NCBI GenBank assembly: GCA_963575745.1
Contig: CAUYUJ010015726.1
Span: forward strand, 1,853,434-1,917,433
Length of the DNA: 64,000 bases
Reading direction: 5' to 3'
Origin: Prorocentrum cordatum
Taxonomy: Eukaryota > Sar > Dinophyceae > Prorocentrales > Prorocentraceae
Made by a program: the position numbers and the translations under genes. This document shows positions 16,869 to 26,700 of this stretch, piece by piece. Under the pieces are notes generated by a model, which worked only from the letters and a program-made list of their open reading frames with translations, was not told the DNA's origin and searched no databases. Each line of letters begins with the position of its first letter. Within the stretch, counting starts at the first letter, position 1.

Positions 16869-19610
16869 CTACATGTCGAAAACGGAGCGAGGAATATCCT
16901 CGGCCTCTACATACCCGGCTGCCTCCTGCGCTGGCGCCTTCATCGGTGCCGCCTGCGCCGCCGATGCCGCTTTCACAGGTGCCTGCGCCGCCGATGCATC
17001 CGAAGCCGCCGCCTGCGCCGATGCCACCTTCATCATCTGCTTCGGGATCTTCGCCAGCGGGGGCTCGGCTGCTGCTGGGCGCTTCATTGCCAGGTGCTGC
17101 TCCTGCTCCTCGCCAGGGTGCTGCTCCTCGTCGTCTTGCTCGGCCTCTTCCTCCTCCTCCTCCTCCTCTTCCTCCTCTTCCTGATCCTTGTCCGCGTCGC
17201 CCTCGGGCTGGGGGTCGAGGCCAGCATCATCATCGTCTGGCTTCTGTGCTGCCGATATCGGCCGCCGCGCTGCTGGTCGTTTCATTGCTGCCGAAGGTCT
17301 CTTTCTTGATGTTCCGTTAGCCTCTAGCCATGTTGCTTTCTCAATTTCCATCATCGGTTTATCCACTCTGCCTTTGCAGTACCGTTGCACCAGATTGATC
17401 AGCCACTTTTTTGCGGACTCCTCATCTTTGTAGTTCATGAGTTGCATCAGCTGCCCCTTGTGCCTCACCTGAAGCCACCGTTTGTGCTGCTTGTTCTCGA
17501 AGACAATCTTCACTCTCTCTCCGCTGGACTCCTCGATGCCCTCCCACACTGCTGCTGTGCCAGCCCTGCTGCCGCCCACTCTCGCGTTCGCAGAGCTGCC
17601 AACTGTATCTGGGACCTGCGCAGATAAGGCATTCGATGTGATCATCTATGGGGTCAGTTCTGCTATGGCCCGAAGGGGTCATACCTCTGACGGCGTCGGA
17701 GGTATGACCCCTTCGGGCCATAGCAGAAACACATATGTTGACACATCGAATGCTTTATCATCGCTAACCTGCCAACTGAAACCATCTGGCCACGATGCCA
17801 ACAGCGGCAGGTTCGCGTCGCTCTGAGCATGCGCCACCACCCACTCGACTTCTGGTTGCCCACGCTTCCCGCGCCAGGCGGACTGAGGGACCCTTCCTAC
17901 TCCCCTGCCCATATAGGGATGGGGAGCGGGGAGGGGTAGCGAGTGTTTCTTCCCGTTCTGATTTTCATCGTCCTCCTCCTCCTCCTCCTCCTCCTCCACC
18001 CTCCTCCTCCTCCTCCCCCTCCTCCTCCTCCTCCGCAGCCTCCCTCCTCCTCCTCCTCCTCCTCCTCCTCCTCCTCCTCCTCCTTTTCAAGGAGGGGGAG
18101 GAGGAGGAGGAGGAGGAGGAGGAGGAGGAGGAGGAGGAGGAGGAGGGAGAAGGAGGAGCAGCAGCAGCAGGAGCTCCTGCATGTCTGCCTGCCAGCCCAA
18201 CTCCCAGCCGTCGATGGTGGCGATCGTCTCCAGGCCTGACCTCCGACGCTCTGGTGCAGCTGCTGCTGGTGCTGGTGCTGCTGCTGCTGCTGCTGCTGCC
18301 CCTCCTCCGTCAGCGCCATCACCACCAAAGAAGACGCGGGCCCACTCGGGGATGTGCGTCCTTCGGGGAGGCGCATCCGCATCCTCATCTCCTACATACC
18401 GTCTCCTCCACTTCCTAATTCCTCCTTCCTCCACCTATCCCCTCTCGTCTCCTCTTTCCTTCCTCCACTTCCTCACTCGTCGTTCCTTCCTTCACCTCCC
18501 CCTTCCGCCTTCCCCCGTCCTTCCAGCACTCCCCAATCCCCCTCCACGTCCCACCATCCCTCCTCGGGAGGAGGGAGGAGGGTGTGGGCTAGTCGGGCCG
18601 AGTCGGAGATCGATTGTGGACGTCGTCCTCGAAGCGATCTTCGACACGTGCCGCAACATCGTCCTCATCATGCGGGCCTGGTCGTGGGCCCAATCCTGCG
18701 CCGACGTGGCTAAGTGCCACTGGCCCTCGTTGTCAGCCGCCAGCATCATGAACACAGCCTGGAGCAGGAGGAGGAGGAGGAGGAGGAGGAAGAGGAGGAG
18801 GAGGAGGATGATAGCCTAGTAGCAGTAGTCGTAGCTAGTAGTAGTACCCCCCTCCTCCTCCTCCTACTCCTCCTCCTTCCTGCTCCTCCTCCTCCTCCTC
18901 CTCCTCCTCCTCCTCCTCCTCCTACTCCCCCTCCTCCTCCTCCGCCTCCTCCTCCTCCTCTTCAAGGGGGGGAGGAGGAGGAGGAGGAGGAGGATGAGGA
19001 GGAGGAGGAGGAGGAGAGGAGGAAAGAGGAGGAGCAGCAGCAGCAGAGAGGAGGAGGAGGAGGAGGAGGACCGTGGGGGGGGGGAGTCGTGCGGAGCGAG
19101 ACGATGGGAAGCCATCAGCCTCTGCCGTCTTCTGCGCGATTCCTGTCGGAGCGACAGCCCTAGTCTCCTTGATCAGCATCCTGTGCTGTAGCAGCTTCTC
19201 CTGGTCGGGCTCCCCCTCCATGCATGTGGAGTACTCTAACCTTATCGCGTCCTCCTCCTCCTCCTCCTTCTCCTCCTCCTCCTCCTCCTCCTCCTCCTCG
19301 TCGTCGTCCTCCTCCTCCTCCTCCTTCTCCTCCTCCTCCCCCTTCTCCTCCTCCTCCTCCTCATCTTCCTCCTCCTCCTCTTACTCCTGCCACCTTCCCT
19401 CCCTTCCTCCCCCTCTCCTATACCTCCCTTTCCTCTCCCCAACCTCCTTCCCTCCATTCCGCTCTCCCCCCCCTCCCCCGAGGGGGAGAGGGGGGCGGAT
19501 GAAGAGGACCGCTAAGAGCAAGGCGTGTTCACCTGTCTGATGTATTGCGCCCATACCTCCTTGAGGCCCTGCTCGTCATCGCACGTCTTGGCCCTCGCTT
19601 TGGCTGGCAT
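16869..19610 (-). CDS. Gene C: 451-aa protein with KRPAA repeats, six exons
   Basis: Exons 19610-19533, 19233-19120, 18758-18628, 18360-18189, 17882-17769 and 17615-16869 join in frame throughout (one phase-2 junction, others phase 0). Donors are GT, GC, GA, GC, GT; acceptors all AG. The protein starts MPAKARAKTCDDEQGLKEVW, has a helical middle (EGEPDQEKLLQHRMLIKETR, AADNEGQWHLATSAQDWAHD), an Ala/Gly-rich linker in exon 4, and a last exon with VWEGIEESSGERVKIVFENK and KGQLMQLMNYKDEESAKKWL (a compact fold I cannot name), then an acidic run of about 14 Glu and two MKRPAA motifs. MKRPAA is common in dinoflagellate proteins and resembles a nuclear-localisation signal. Nuclear role is inferred only. 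An SL relic ends 7 nt before the ATG. Confidence 0.65.
17616..17768 (-). mobile_element. Introner: palindromic element forming gene C intron 5
   Basis: The whole 153-nt intron is one terminal-inverted-repeat element. On the sense strand it begins at CAG|GTTAGC and ends CGCAG|GTCCC. Outer arms GATAAAGCATTCGATGTG and CACATCGAATGCCTTATC lie next to the splice sites; an inner perfect 30-bp inverted repeat (17658-17687 and 17699-17728) encloses an 11-nt loop. Flanking CAG|GT occurs on both sides, as expected if insertion duplicated AGGT-type target bases. The exons on both sides are in frame (DGFSWQ then VPDTVGSS). Confidence 0.85.
17965..18160. repeat. CTC then GAG arrays in gene C intron 4
   Basis: CTC repeats (17970-18085) meet GAG repeats (18095-18150) with TTTTCAAGGAGG between, forming a long potential hairpin. 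Confidence 0.9.
18765..19072. repeat. GAG, CTC and GAG arrays in gene C intron 2
   Basis: GAG (18765-18810), CTC (18848-18962) and GAG (18970-19070) blocks. The CTC and second GAG blocks flank TTCAAGGGGG, so they are inverted relative to each other as in intron 4. Confidence 0.9.
19248..19386. repeat. CTC array in gene C intron 1
   Basis: CTC/TCC repeats with CGT interruption, between exons 1 and 2. Confidence 0.9.
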
Positions 19611-19617
19611 CTGGATC

Positions 19618-19638
19618 ATTGGGCCAAAATGGCTATAC
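19618..19638 (-). other. Spliced-leader relic at the 5' end of gene C
   Basis: Minus strand matches the SL at 16 of 21 positions including TAGCCATTTTGGC without interruption and CAA after one mismatch. Only 7 nt separate it from the ATG of gene C (19610). Suggests gene C derives from a reinserted SL-mRNA and gained its introns afterwards. Confidence 0.7.
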
Positions 19639-19649
19639 AGCTTTTTTCT

Positions 19650-19850
19650 CTCTCACTCTCTCTCTCTCTCTCTTTCTCTTTCTCTCGGGGGGCGGGGCGG
19701 GGCGATCCCCCTCTCCTTTCTCGCGAGGGGGGGTGGCGGAGCCCCCAAAATTCCCATCTCTCTTGGGGGCGGGGCGAACCCCCTCTCTTCTCGAGGGGGG
19801 GGGGTGCGGGGTACCCCAAACTTCCCCTGAACTCCCCCTGACTTCCCCCT
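19650..19850. repeat. CT dinucleotide tract and GGGGGCGGGGCG blocks
   Basis: (CT)n at 19650-19690, then three related units of CTCTCTTCTCGAGGGGGG / GGGGCGGGGCGA. No coding signal. Confidence 0.75.
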
Positions 19851-19865
19851 AGGGCCCCTCAGCGC

Positions 19866-19936
19866 CCTCCTCCTCCTCCTCCTCCTCCTGCTCCTCCTCC
19901 TCCTCCTCCTCCTCCTCCCCCTCCTCCTCCTCCTTC
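19866..19936. repeat. CTC array
   Basis: CTC repeats in the strand-switch region. Confidence 0.9.
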
Positions 19937-20144
19937 GATCTTCGAGTATGCGAAATGGGCGTTTTAGAATGTTTGTGTTTTTTGTTATCTATTCTTTGTA
20001 TGTTATTCCACCGCAGTGCCCGTGAGCGCAACAGTACCACGTGAACGCTAGTATATGCATATTTGTTGTTCCAGGTATCATTTCGCGCAACAGTACCACG
20101 TGAACACATCTATACATATATGTTTCCATGCAAACTTTCAGTTG

Positions 20145-20265
20145 GGATTATTTATTGTCCCACATATTTTTCGGGACGATTAATTGTCCCAAATGATGGT
20201 TCTGTGTCATCCAGAACAACAAGATGTGCCCGGACGAAAAAACTGTCCCAGAGGACCTCTGGGGA
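20145..20265. repeat. GGGACA palindromic element, copy 2
   Basis: TTTATTGTCCCACA, GGGACGATTAATTGTCCC and ACTGTCCCAGAGGACCTCTG match 5205-5325 in reversed order. Confidence 0.65.
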
Positions 20266-20384
20266 TATATGGGCGCCTCCCGGCGCCGGGAGGCGCTGGG
20301 GAAATCAGCCACGTGAGCTGATTCTCTACCCTCGCCTTTGCTATCCCCCCCGTTCGTTCCCCCCGAAAAAGGGACCCCGTTCCT

Positions 20385-20605
20385 GATGTAGGGTTCCTTG
20401 GGTCAACGCCCCGACCACAGACATGCGACGTCCTGATTTTTTCAGGACGGCGTTCCTGGAAGTCCCAACCCTTTCCCTGGGACCGTCTTTTTCATCCTGA
20501 GTCGTTTTTGAAGGTCCCGAGGCCTGGCGAGGGCCCCCCGAGGCAGAAAATGGCCAAACATTTTCCGTCCTGATTTTTACGACGCGATCATGTCTGGGAC
20601 TGTAT
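20385..20605 (+). repeat. Dispersed element family 3, copy 2
   Basis: Carries GACATGCGACGTCCTGATTT, TTCCTGGAAGTCCC, GGCCTGGCGAGGGCCCCCCG and CGACGCGATCATGTCTGGG in the same order as 62765-62975. Confidence 0.75.
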
Positions 20606-20689
20606 CCCCACCTGAGTTGATCCGCGTCTTGGCCTCGTGCGATGGACGAGTGGAGGAGAACGACCGGCGGCGCGCCCAGTGGGGGGGGA

Positions 20690-20770
20690 AGTACGAGGCT
20701 CGAGCTTCGAGCTTCGAGCTTCGGGGGGAAGTTCGAGGCTCGAGCTTCGAGGTTCGGGGCGTCTTCTCCC
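20690..20770. repeat. TTCGAGGCTCGAGC short tandem repeat
   Basis: Repeats of CGAGCTTCGAG and GGTTCGGGG; self-complementary. Confidence 0.75.
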
Positions 20771-20779
20771 CGTTTCCGG

Positions 20780-21185
20780 CTCCTCGGGGGCCTCTTTCTG
20801 GCCCCAGGGCCTCCGAGACTCGATCCAGGGTGAAAAACCGCGTCGGATTGACCCCTGTCGCAGGCCTGGTTATTGACACCAACACCAACATCGGCGGCGT
20901 GCATCTACCGAGGGAGGAAGATCCCGATCTCGGTGATGGTGGTAAGATTCTGGCTTCCAGGGGGACCGAAATATTGCCACCAACACCGAAATCTAGGGTC
21001 ATCTTCTCCATGTGGAGGCAACCCCCTGTGATGGTGTTGGCCCATTCCCAGGTCTCCAATTATCGGGGCTTTTCTCTGGTTTAATGTTTCTGGAAGGCCC
21101 GAGGTCGTCCGAGCCCGCGGACAAGAAGGCTCACCGTTGCCTTCCCCACCCCTGGGCCCGCCGCCCTCCCTCTCTCTCTCTTACT
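20780..21185. other. Unassigned stretch in the strand-switch region
   Basis: No gene recognised. Includes a CACCAACACCGA / CACCAACACCAACATCGG short repeat. Confidence 0.4.
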
Positions 21186-21189
21186 CTCT

Positions 21190-21492
21190 CGGGCGAAGGG
21201 AGGAGGAGGAGGAGGAGGAGGAGGAGGAGGAGGAGGAGGAGGAGGAGGAGGAGGAGGAGGAGGAGGAGGGGGAGGGGGAGGGGGAGGGGGGAGGGAGGAG
21301 GAGGAGGGAGGAGGAGGAGGAAGAGGAAGAGAAAGAGGAGAGGAAGAGGAAGAGGAAGAGGGAGGAGGAGGAGGAGGAGGAGGAGGAGGAGGAGAAGGAG
21401 GGGAGGGGGAGGAGGAGGAGGAGGAGGAGGAGGAGGGAGGGAGGAGGAGGGAGGAGGAGGAAGAGGAGGAGGAGGAGGAGGAGGAGGAGGAT
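21190..21492. repeat. Long GGA polypurine array
   Basis: About 300 bases of GGA with GGGGGA and GAAGA variants on the plus strand. Candidate triplex or G-quadruplex-forming tract. Confidence 0.95.
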
Positions 21493-21637
21493 GATCAGCA
21501 CGTGGTGGGGGGACACAGTTCGTCGAAGGACGACTGGGCCGTGGCCGGCACCCACAGTGGGGTTGGCCATAAGGACACAACGGTGCTCAATCGTCGTGCC
21601 ACTTCCTGAATTTGAGAAACTGCCATGCTTGATGCCG

Positions 21638-21926
21638 CAGGGAAGCACCTCACTTGAGTGAGGCTCTCGACCTGCCTTGTCAACACATTCACTTCGCATT
21701 CAAGGGAACACTACTCGAATGACAAATCACATACACTTCGCATTCAATTAGAACTGAGTGAAAGGAGAGCGGGGATGACTAATCCCGCGGGCCTCTCCAC
21801 TGAGACCAACAGCAATGCTATTAGTCCTCTCAGGGAACCACCGACCCTCCAGGGGGCCCTTTATCTCTGACCATTGTACCTCCTGCAGGGAAGCACCTCA
21901 CACTTTGTAAGGCTCTCGACCTGCCA
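21638..21926. repeat. Direct repeat pair around a small segment
   Basis: GCAGGGAAGCACCTCAC and GGCTCTCGACCTGCC occur at 21638-21676 and again at 21887-21926. Between them CTTCGCATTCAA is also repeated (21691, 21739). Confidence 0.75.
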
Positions 21927-22139
21927 CATATCTGAACAACACATTTTGGCAGCGAGAAGGGCTTGAGCGAGCCCTGAATTGTACATCAGCGCGGGACTTG
22001 CCGCTATCGGCAAGCCATGAGCAAGGCAAAACGCGGCCCATCCTACCAGGACATCGAAGACGGTGTCAGGAGGAGGAGGAGGAGGAGGAGGAGGAGGAGG
22101 CCATTTTCTAGGCCTCCAACCCTGGGAGGGGCCCCGGGA

Positions 22140-22535
22140 CCGACTCTGAGCCACGCTCGGCGGCTTGCCCGGTGGGGGAGGCGAGGAGGAGAAGGCCCTC
22201 GCAGAAGGCGGCTCTCGGCCTCTTAGATGGGGTCGGAGTACGTAGATGGGGTCGGCGGATCGCGCTGCATCGCCGATGCATCGCCGATGCGGCTCGATGT
22301 GCAGCCCGATTTTCTTCGCGCCGACGTCGCCGATGCATCGCCCACGTCGACGATGCATCGCCGGTGCATCGCCGATGCGTCGCCGATACATCGCCGATGC
22401 ATCGCCGATGTATCGGCGATGCGGCGCGATCCCCCGTCACCATCTACTCCGACCCCATCCAGGGGGCCTTTAAGAAGGCGGCGGGGCTTTGCGGAAGGCC
22501 TCTGGCCTCGGAGAAGCTTTCTTTGCTGAGGCAAT
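22140..22535. repeat. Inverted element with ATCGCCGATGC tandem core
   Basis: Outer arms GAGAAGGCCCTC..GATGGGGTCGGAGTA (22180-22245) and TACTCCGACCCCATCC..GGCCTCGGAGAAG (22444-22516) are inverted. The core 22255-22435 is about 15 units of ATCGCCGATGC, itself palindromic. Confidence 0.8.
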
Positions 22536-22575
22536 TTCAAAGAAGGCGGGTGACCTTCCGAGCCTTTGTGAAGTC

Positions 22576-22732
22576 GGGCCTGTCCCAGGGGGAATCTTCA
22601 AACGTAGTACGAGAATAGTCTGGGGGCGATGTTTTGGATAGTTTTGAGCATTTGGGGAGAATTTTTCAGTATGTTTCATTTTTCTTCCAAAATCCGCCTG
22701 TAGGGGGACATGCCCGACCTAAGCCTTTTGAG
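22576..22732 (+). repeat. Intron element family 2, copy 1
   Basis: Ends GTCGGGCCTGTCCC..AGGGGGA and CTGTAGGGGGACATGCCCGAC are inverted. Inside: AATAGTCTGGGGGCGATGT. Same as four copies in gene M introns. Confidence 0.8.
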
Positions 22733-22909
22733 AAGGCCCGAGCCTTCTCGTTTTCCCCCCCCCGGGCTGGCCGCCGACAAGATCTTAAGAGAGCCGCCCG
22801 AGGGGTGGTGCCTCGAGGTCGGGGTGCCAAGCTTCCCACGCCCGGCTCCCTGAGGACCTTCCCGTCCCCCCCTGAGAGAAGGGCACCGCTAGGCTCGAAG
22901 AAGTAGCAA

Positions 22910-23060
22910 CCACAAAAACATAAACTTTTGGCGCTCCGCGTGGCCTGGGCCCTCCTGGCGGCGCCTCCAGCGCCGCCCCTGGCGCGCTCCGCACGCCAGG
23001 GAGGGTGTCCAGCGTGAATCCAAGAAATCCGCGGGGAGCGCCAATAGTTTATGTTTATGT
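22910..23060. repeat. Palindromic intron element family 1, copy 1
   Basis: Arms AACATAAACTTTTGGCGCTC and GAGCGCCAATAGTTTATGTT; centre GGCGGCGCCTCCAGCGCCGC. About 145-150 bases, almost fully self-complementary. Lies upstream of gene M exon 1. Confidence 0.85.
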
Positions 23061-23716
23061 GTTTTCCCTCCTTCTGTACGCAGCATGAGGCGAAGCACGT
23101 CGAGCAATGTAGCGCAATGGACTGCTCCGCGTCGCACACTCGCGGCATGCGGCATGCTGTCTCCCTTGTGCCGAGCGTGGTTTAGCGTGTTCCGCGAAGC
23201 CTTTGGTCGTCTGCACCTAGTCTGATGTTCAGAGTGTCTTCAGCTTGCCATCAAGAGACAACTCAATGTTGGGATCGCACTGTATTCACTTTTGGAAAAC
23301 ATGTGCCACCCATACCTGGCCGAAGCCTTATCTACTGTTCCTCCTGTTCCTTCCCCCCTCCCTCTTGTCGCAATGACTTGAAGATTCCTTCACCTATTGC
23401 ACGTTTTGAGGCTGGTTCTTTACCAAGTCTTGGCTCTCGCTTCAGCGCCGTGCTTTGAAAACTTCCCAGCGCTACGGAGGTGCATGCGATTATTTTCCGT
23501 CGTGCGACCATTTAGCGATGTACGCCGCCGCGTCTACAGCTTTCAGCGTGCACAAATTGAGGTCGGTACATTATGAATTATGGTTTCCTTTCCTATTCCA
23601 GACGTTCTTTAAGTTCTCACAATGGCAAGCTTGGCAGGCGCTTTCGGGCTTGCAGCACTTACACACATTACACACAAACTTAGCTTGCGCACCTCGCAGC
23701 CAGCGTCTCGTTCGGC

Positions 23717-26700
23717 ATGATGGCGCGCAGCTTGGCCACACTGGCTGTCGTCTACATCACGGACGCCTTGCTAATCAGGGAGCCGCCACTCCGGGTGCCT
23801 CCGCTCGACCACGCGAGGTACACCACGGTGCTGAGGGAGCGCGGCGTGCCGTTTTCGCTGCGGGACGCACACGGCAAGGACCTGGTCGCGGAGGCCGCAC
23901 GCCTCCGCCGCTCCCGCGACCGCCGGGGCCCGTTCTTGGTGCCGCCGCCCGAGCCGCTGGTGCTGATCGTCACCACCGAGACCATTGCGCTAAACCTGCG
24001 GCTGCAGCGCGCTCCGTCTCGAAGGAGAAAAAACGCCATAAGCATCAGTTTTTGGAGCTCCGCGCGGATTTCTTGGATCTGCGCTGGGGCCCCCTGGCGG
24101 CGCCTCCGGCGCCGCCCCTGGCGCGCTCCGCACGCCAGGCAGGGGGTTCCAGTGCAGATCCAAGAAAACCGCGAGGAGCGCCAAAAGCTTATGTTTATGG
24201 CATTGTTTCTTTCTCTGCCGTCGGCCTTCACTAGCACGGCGGCGATCGTCAATGGCCAGGGTGAGCCTGTTCCCGGACTCGCGGTGACCGAGCAGCCAGT
24301 CTTCCGCTGTGAGAATTATGGCGCCGTGCTGGTGGGCGTGAACGGCACGTTCAGGTTGGCCGCGCGTAAGGGTGGGCCTTCGCCCCAGTGACCTCTGGTG
24401 TTAAGTTGGGCCTGTTCCTCTACAGGGGGAATTGTCAAAAATAGTCTGGGGACGATGTCTGGACTACTTTTTGTTCGACCATGTTGGAGTATGCTTTGGT
24501 ATTTTCTGATTCGTCGTCAAACCTGGTGCGGGCCCACCAGGGTCCCTGGATCGCTGAGAATGCGCTGCGACGGCGGCGGTTCTCTTGGCCCCCCCGGCGC
24601 CCCTGAAGTCCGCGCACCGGCAGTCCTTCATGCCCGGCGTTCTAGTGGGGCCTGTCCCTCTACAGGGAGAATATTCGAAAATATTTGAAAATAGTCTGGG
24701 GACGATGTGTCATCAGTCTGGGGACGATGTGTCTAGTATTTGTTGATTCGTTGTTTTTTGTATGTTTAATTTTTCCTCGGACATCGGCCTGTAGGGGGAC
24801 AGCCCCGGCTTACCTGTAGCGGTGCTTGCCCCCGGCGCCCCCGAAATCCGCGCTCCGGCAGACCTTCCTGCCCAGGGGTCATTTCAGAGGCGACGATAGG
24901 GGCGAATAGCCCAGGGGAGAGCAATACATGTATTCAAGGGCGCCGATGATTTATGTCTTCGACAAGGCTCCCGGGCGAATACGTGTAATGCCCGCCCCTG
25001 GGCTATTCGCCCTTATCGTCGCCGCCGACAGGGGCGTCCTGAGGGTGAACGGGAGCACCCTGGAGTTCGACGCGGACCCCACCAGCGGGACGCTCAATTT
25101 GCACGACGTCGTCGCTCAACAACCAGAGTCGTTGGAGGACTACGGCCTGGTTGACGGAGCCGGCAACAGGATGGCCGTGAATGGGACCGGGAAGCCGCTC
25201 GGATCGGGGAGCGAGTCCTTGGGCAGCGGCATGCGCGAGATGCACGGGCCGGCGAGGAATTTCGACCCGGACTCTATCGAAAGGTCATGGCCCATTTCGA
25301 TTCGATCGATGTGATTCGGTGCCGATCTGGCCCAGGTCGATCTCCTTCGTTTTCGGGGGCGGCCCGAGGCTCGCGTGGCGTGGCTGAGCATCTGGCGCGG
25401 CCGATGCGGCTCGATTGGCTCCCTGCCGAGGTGGCGCGAGCTAGCGCCCGTTTGGTCACTTCCGATTTTCCCGATTCGATGTCGATTAATTTGTCACTGA
25501 TCCCTCAGGTGGACCGTTGGACCAGCTGCTACGAAAACGACGCCGTGACTCGTCAATTCACCATCGGGGTCGTCGTTGCTGCGGCGATGGTCGCACTTTA
25601 TAACAACGACGTCGAGCTTATCACGCAGGAGCTTCAGAGGACGTTCGCCTACGCGAACATGGTGTATACCCCTCAGCTCAATTTCGTGCTAGTGATTGAC
25701 CAGATCTACATCCCGTCGTTAGTAGGCGATTCAGTGAACTGGGACAGTTGCTGGAGCCGCAGCGGCTCAACATCAGCGAACGGCGATATCGTTCAGCAGC
25801 TGCAGGACTTTTATGACTGGGATCCGCCGAACAACGGGAGGCAGGGCCTGTGGCATTTATTCGACGATTGCTTTAGGGTTTCGGGTACGATTGGCTTAGC
25901 AATTCTTGGGAACACGATCAACGGGATTTGCGCGATCGACAGGATTGGAGGAACTTACCGCAACAGAGGCGTCTCGTGGCTCGACTCGACCACCTGGCTG
26001 ACGTTCGCGCACGAGGTGGGGCACAACTTTGGGGCAGATCACGCGTTTGACAACGGGCAGGGCACAACGGGCGGCATCATGGACTACGGAGACGGCAGGT
26101 ACCAGGGCATCTTCCAGTTCAACACGGAATTCACCAAGAATGACATTTGCACTGTGGTCGCCCACCGTGTCGCCAAGGGTTGCGAGGCCATCACGAGTTG
26201 GGTCGCGGAGTGTGGGAACCTGATCGTGGAGGACGGAGAGGAGTGCGAGTGTGCAGGGGGCGCCACTTCGTGCGACTTCTGCGAGAATTGCGTCCTGCAG
26301 GCGGGGAAGGAATGCAGCCCTGACGCGGCCTCTGGCGGCGATTGCTGCAATTGCGACGGCACCTTCAAGACCCCCGCGGACACTTGCACACTGTCGACCG
26401 GCAGCCCTGGCTACTGCGACCGGGGGCTGTGCAGCTTCGTCACCAGTTGCGACGCCTCAAGCAGCATTGGTAATTTCTGCGGCCTGCACGCGGACAACGA
26501 CTGCAAGTTTGGATGCATTTATAATGGCCAGTGTAACTCTCTCAGTAGTTTCTCTACGGGGGGAGCGCCGTTTGACAACACCGTGACTGACGGAGCCAGC
26601 TGCGATGGCGGCCAGGGTGTCTGCCAGAACGGCCAATGCTCGAGTCGCCCCGCGAGCGTATGCGACGGGCCAATCTCAACAGGATCGACTTACACATGCG

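Noticed and set aside
21131-21699. Long Glu-, Leu- or Arg-rich ORFs through GGA/CTC arrays here and elsewhere
   Set aside because: Repeat translations, open in all frames, with no flanking coding sequence.
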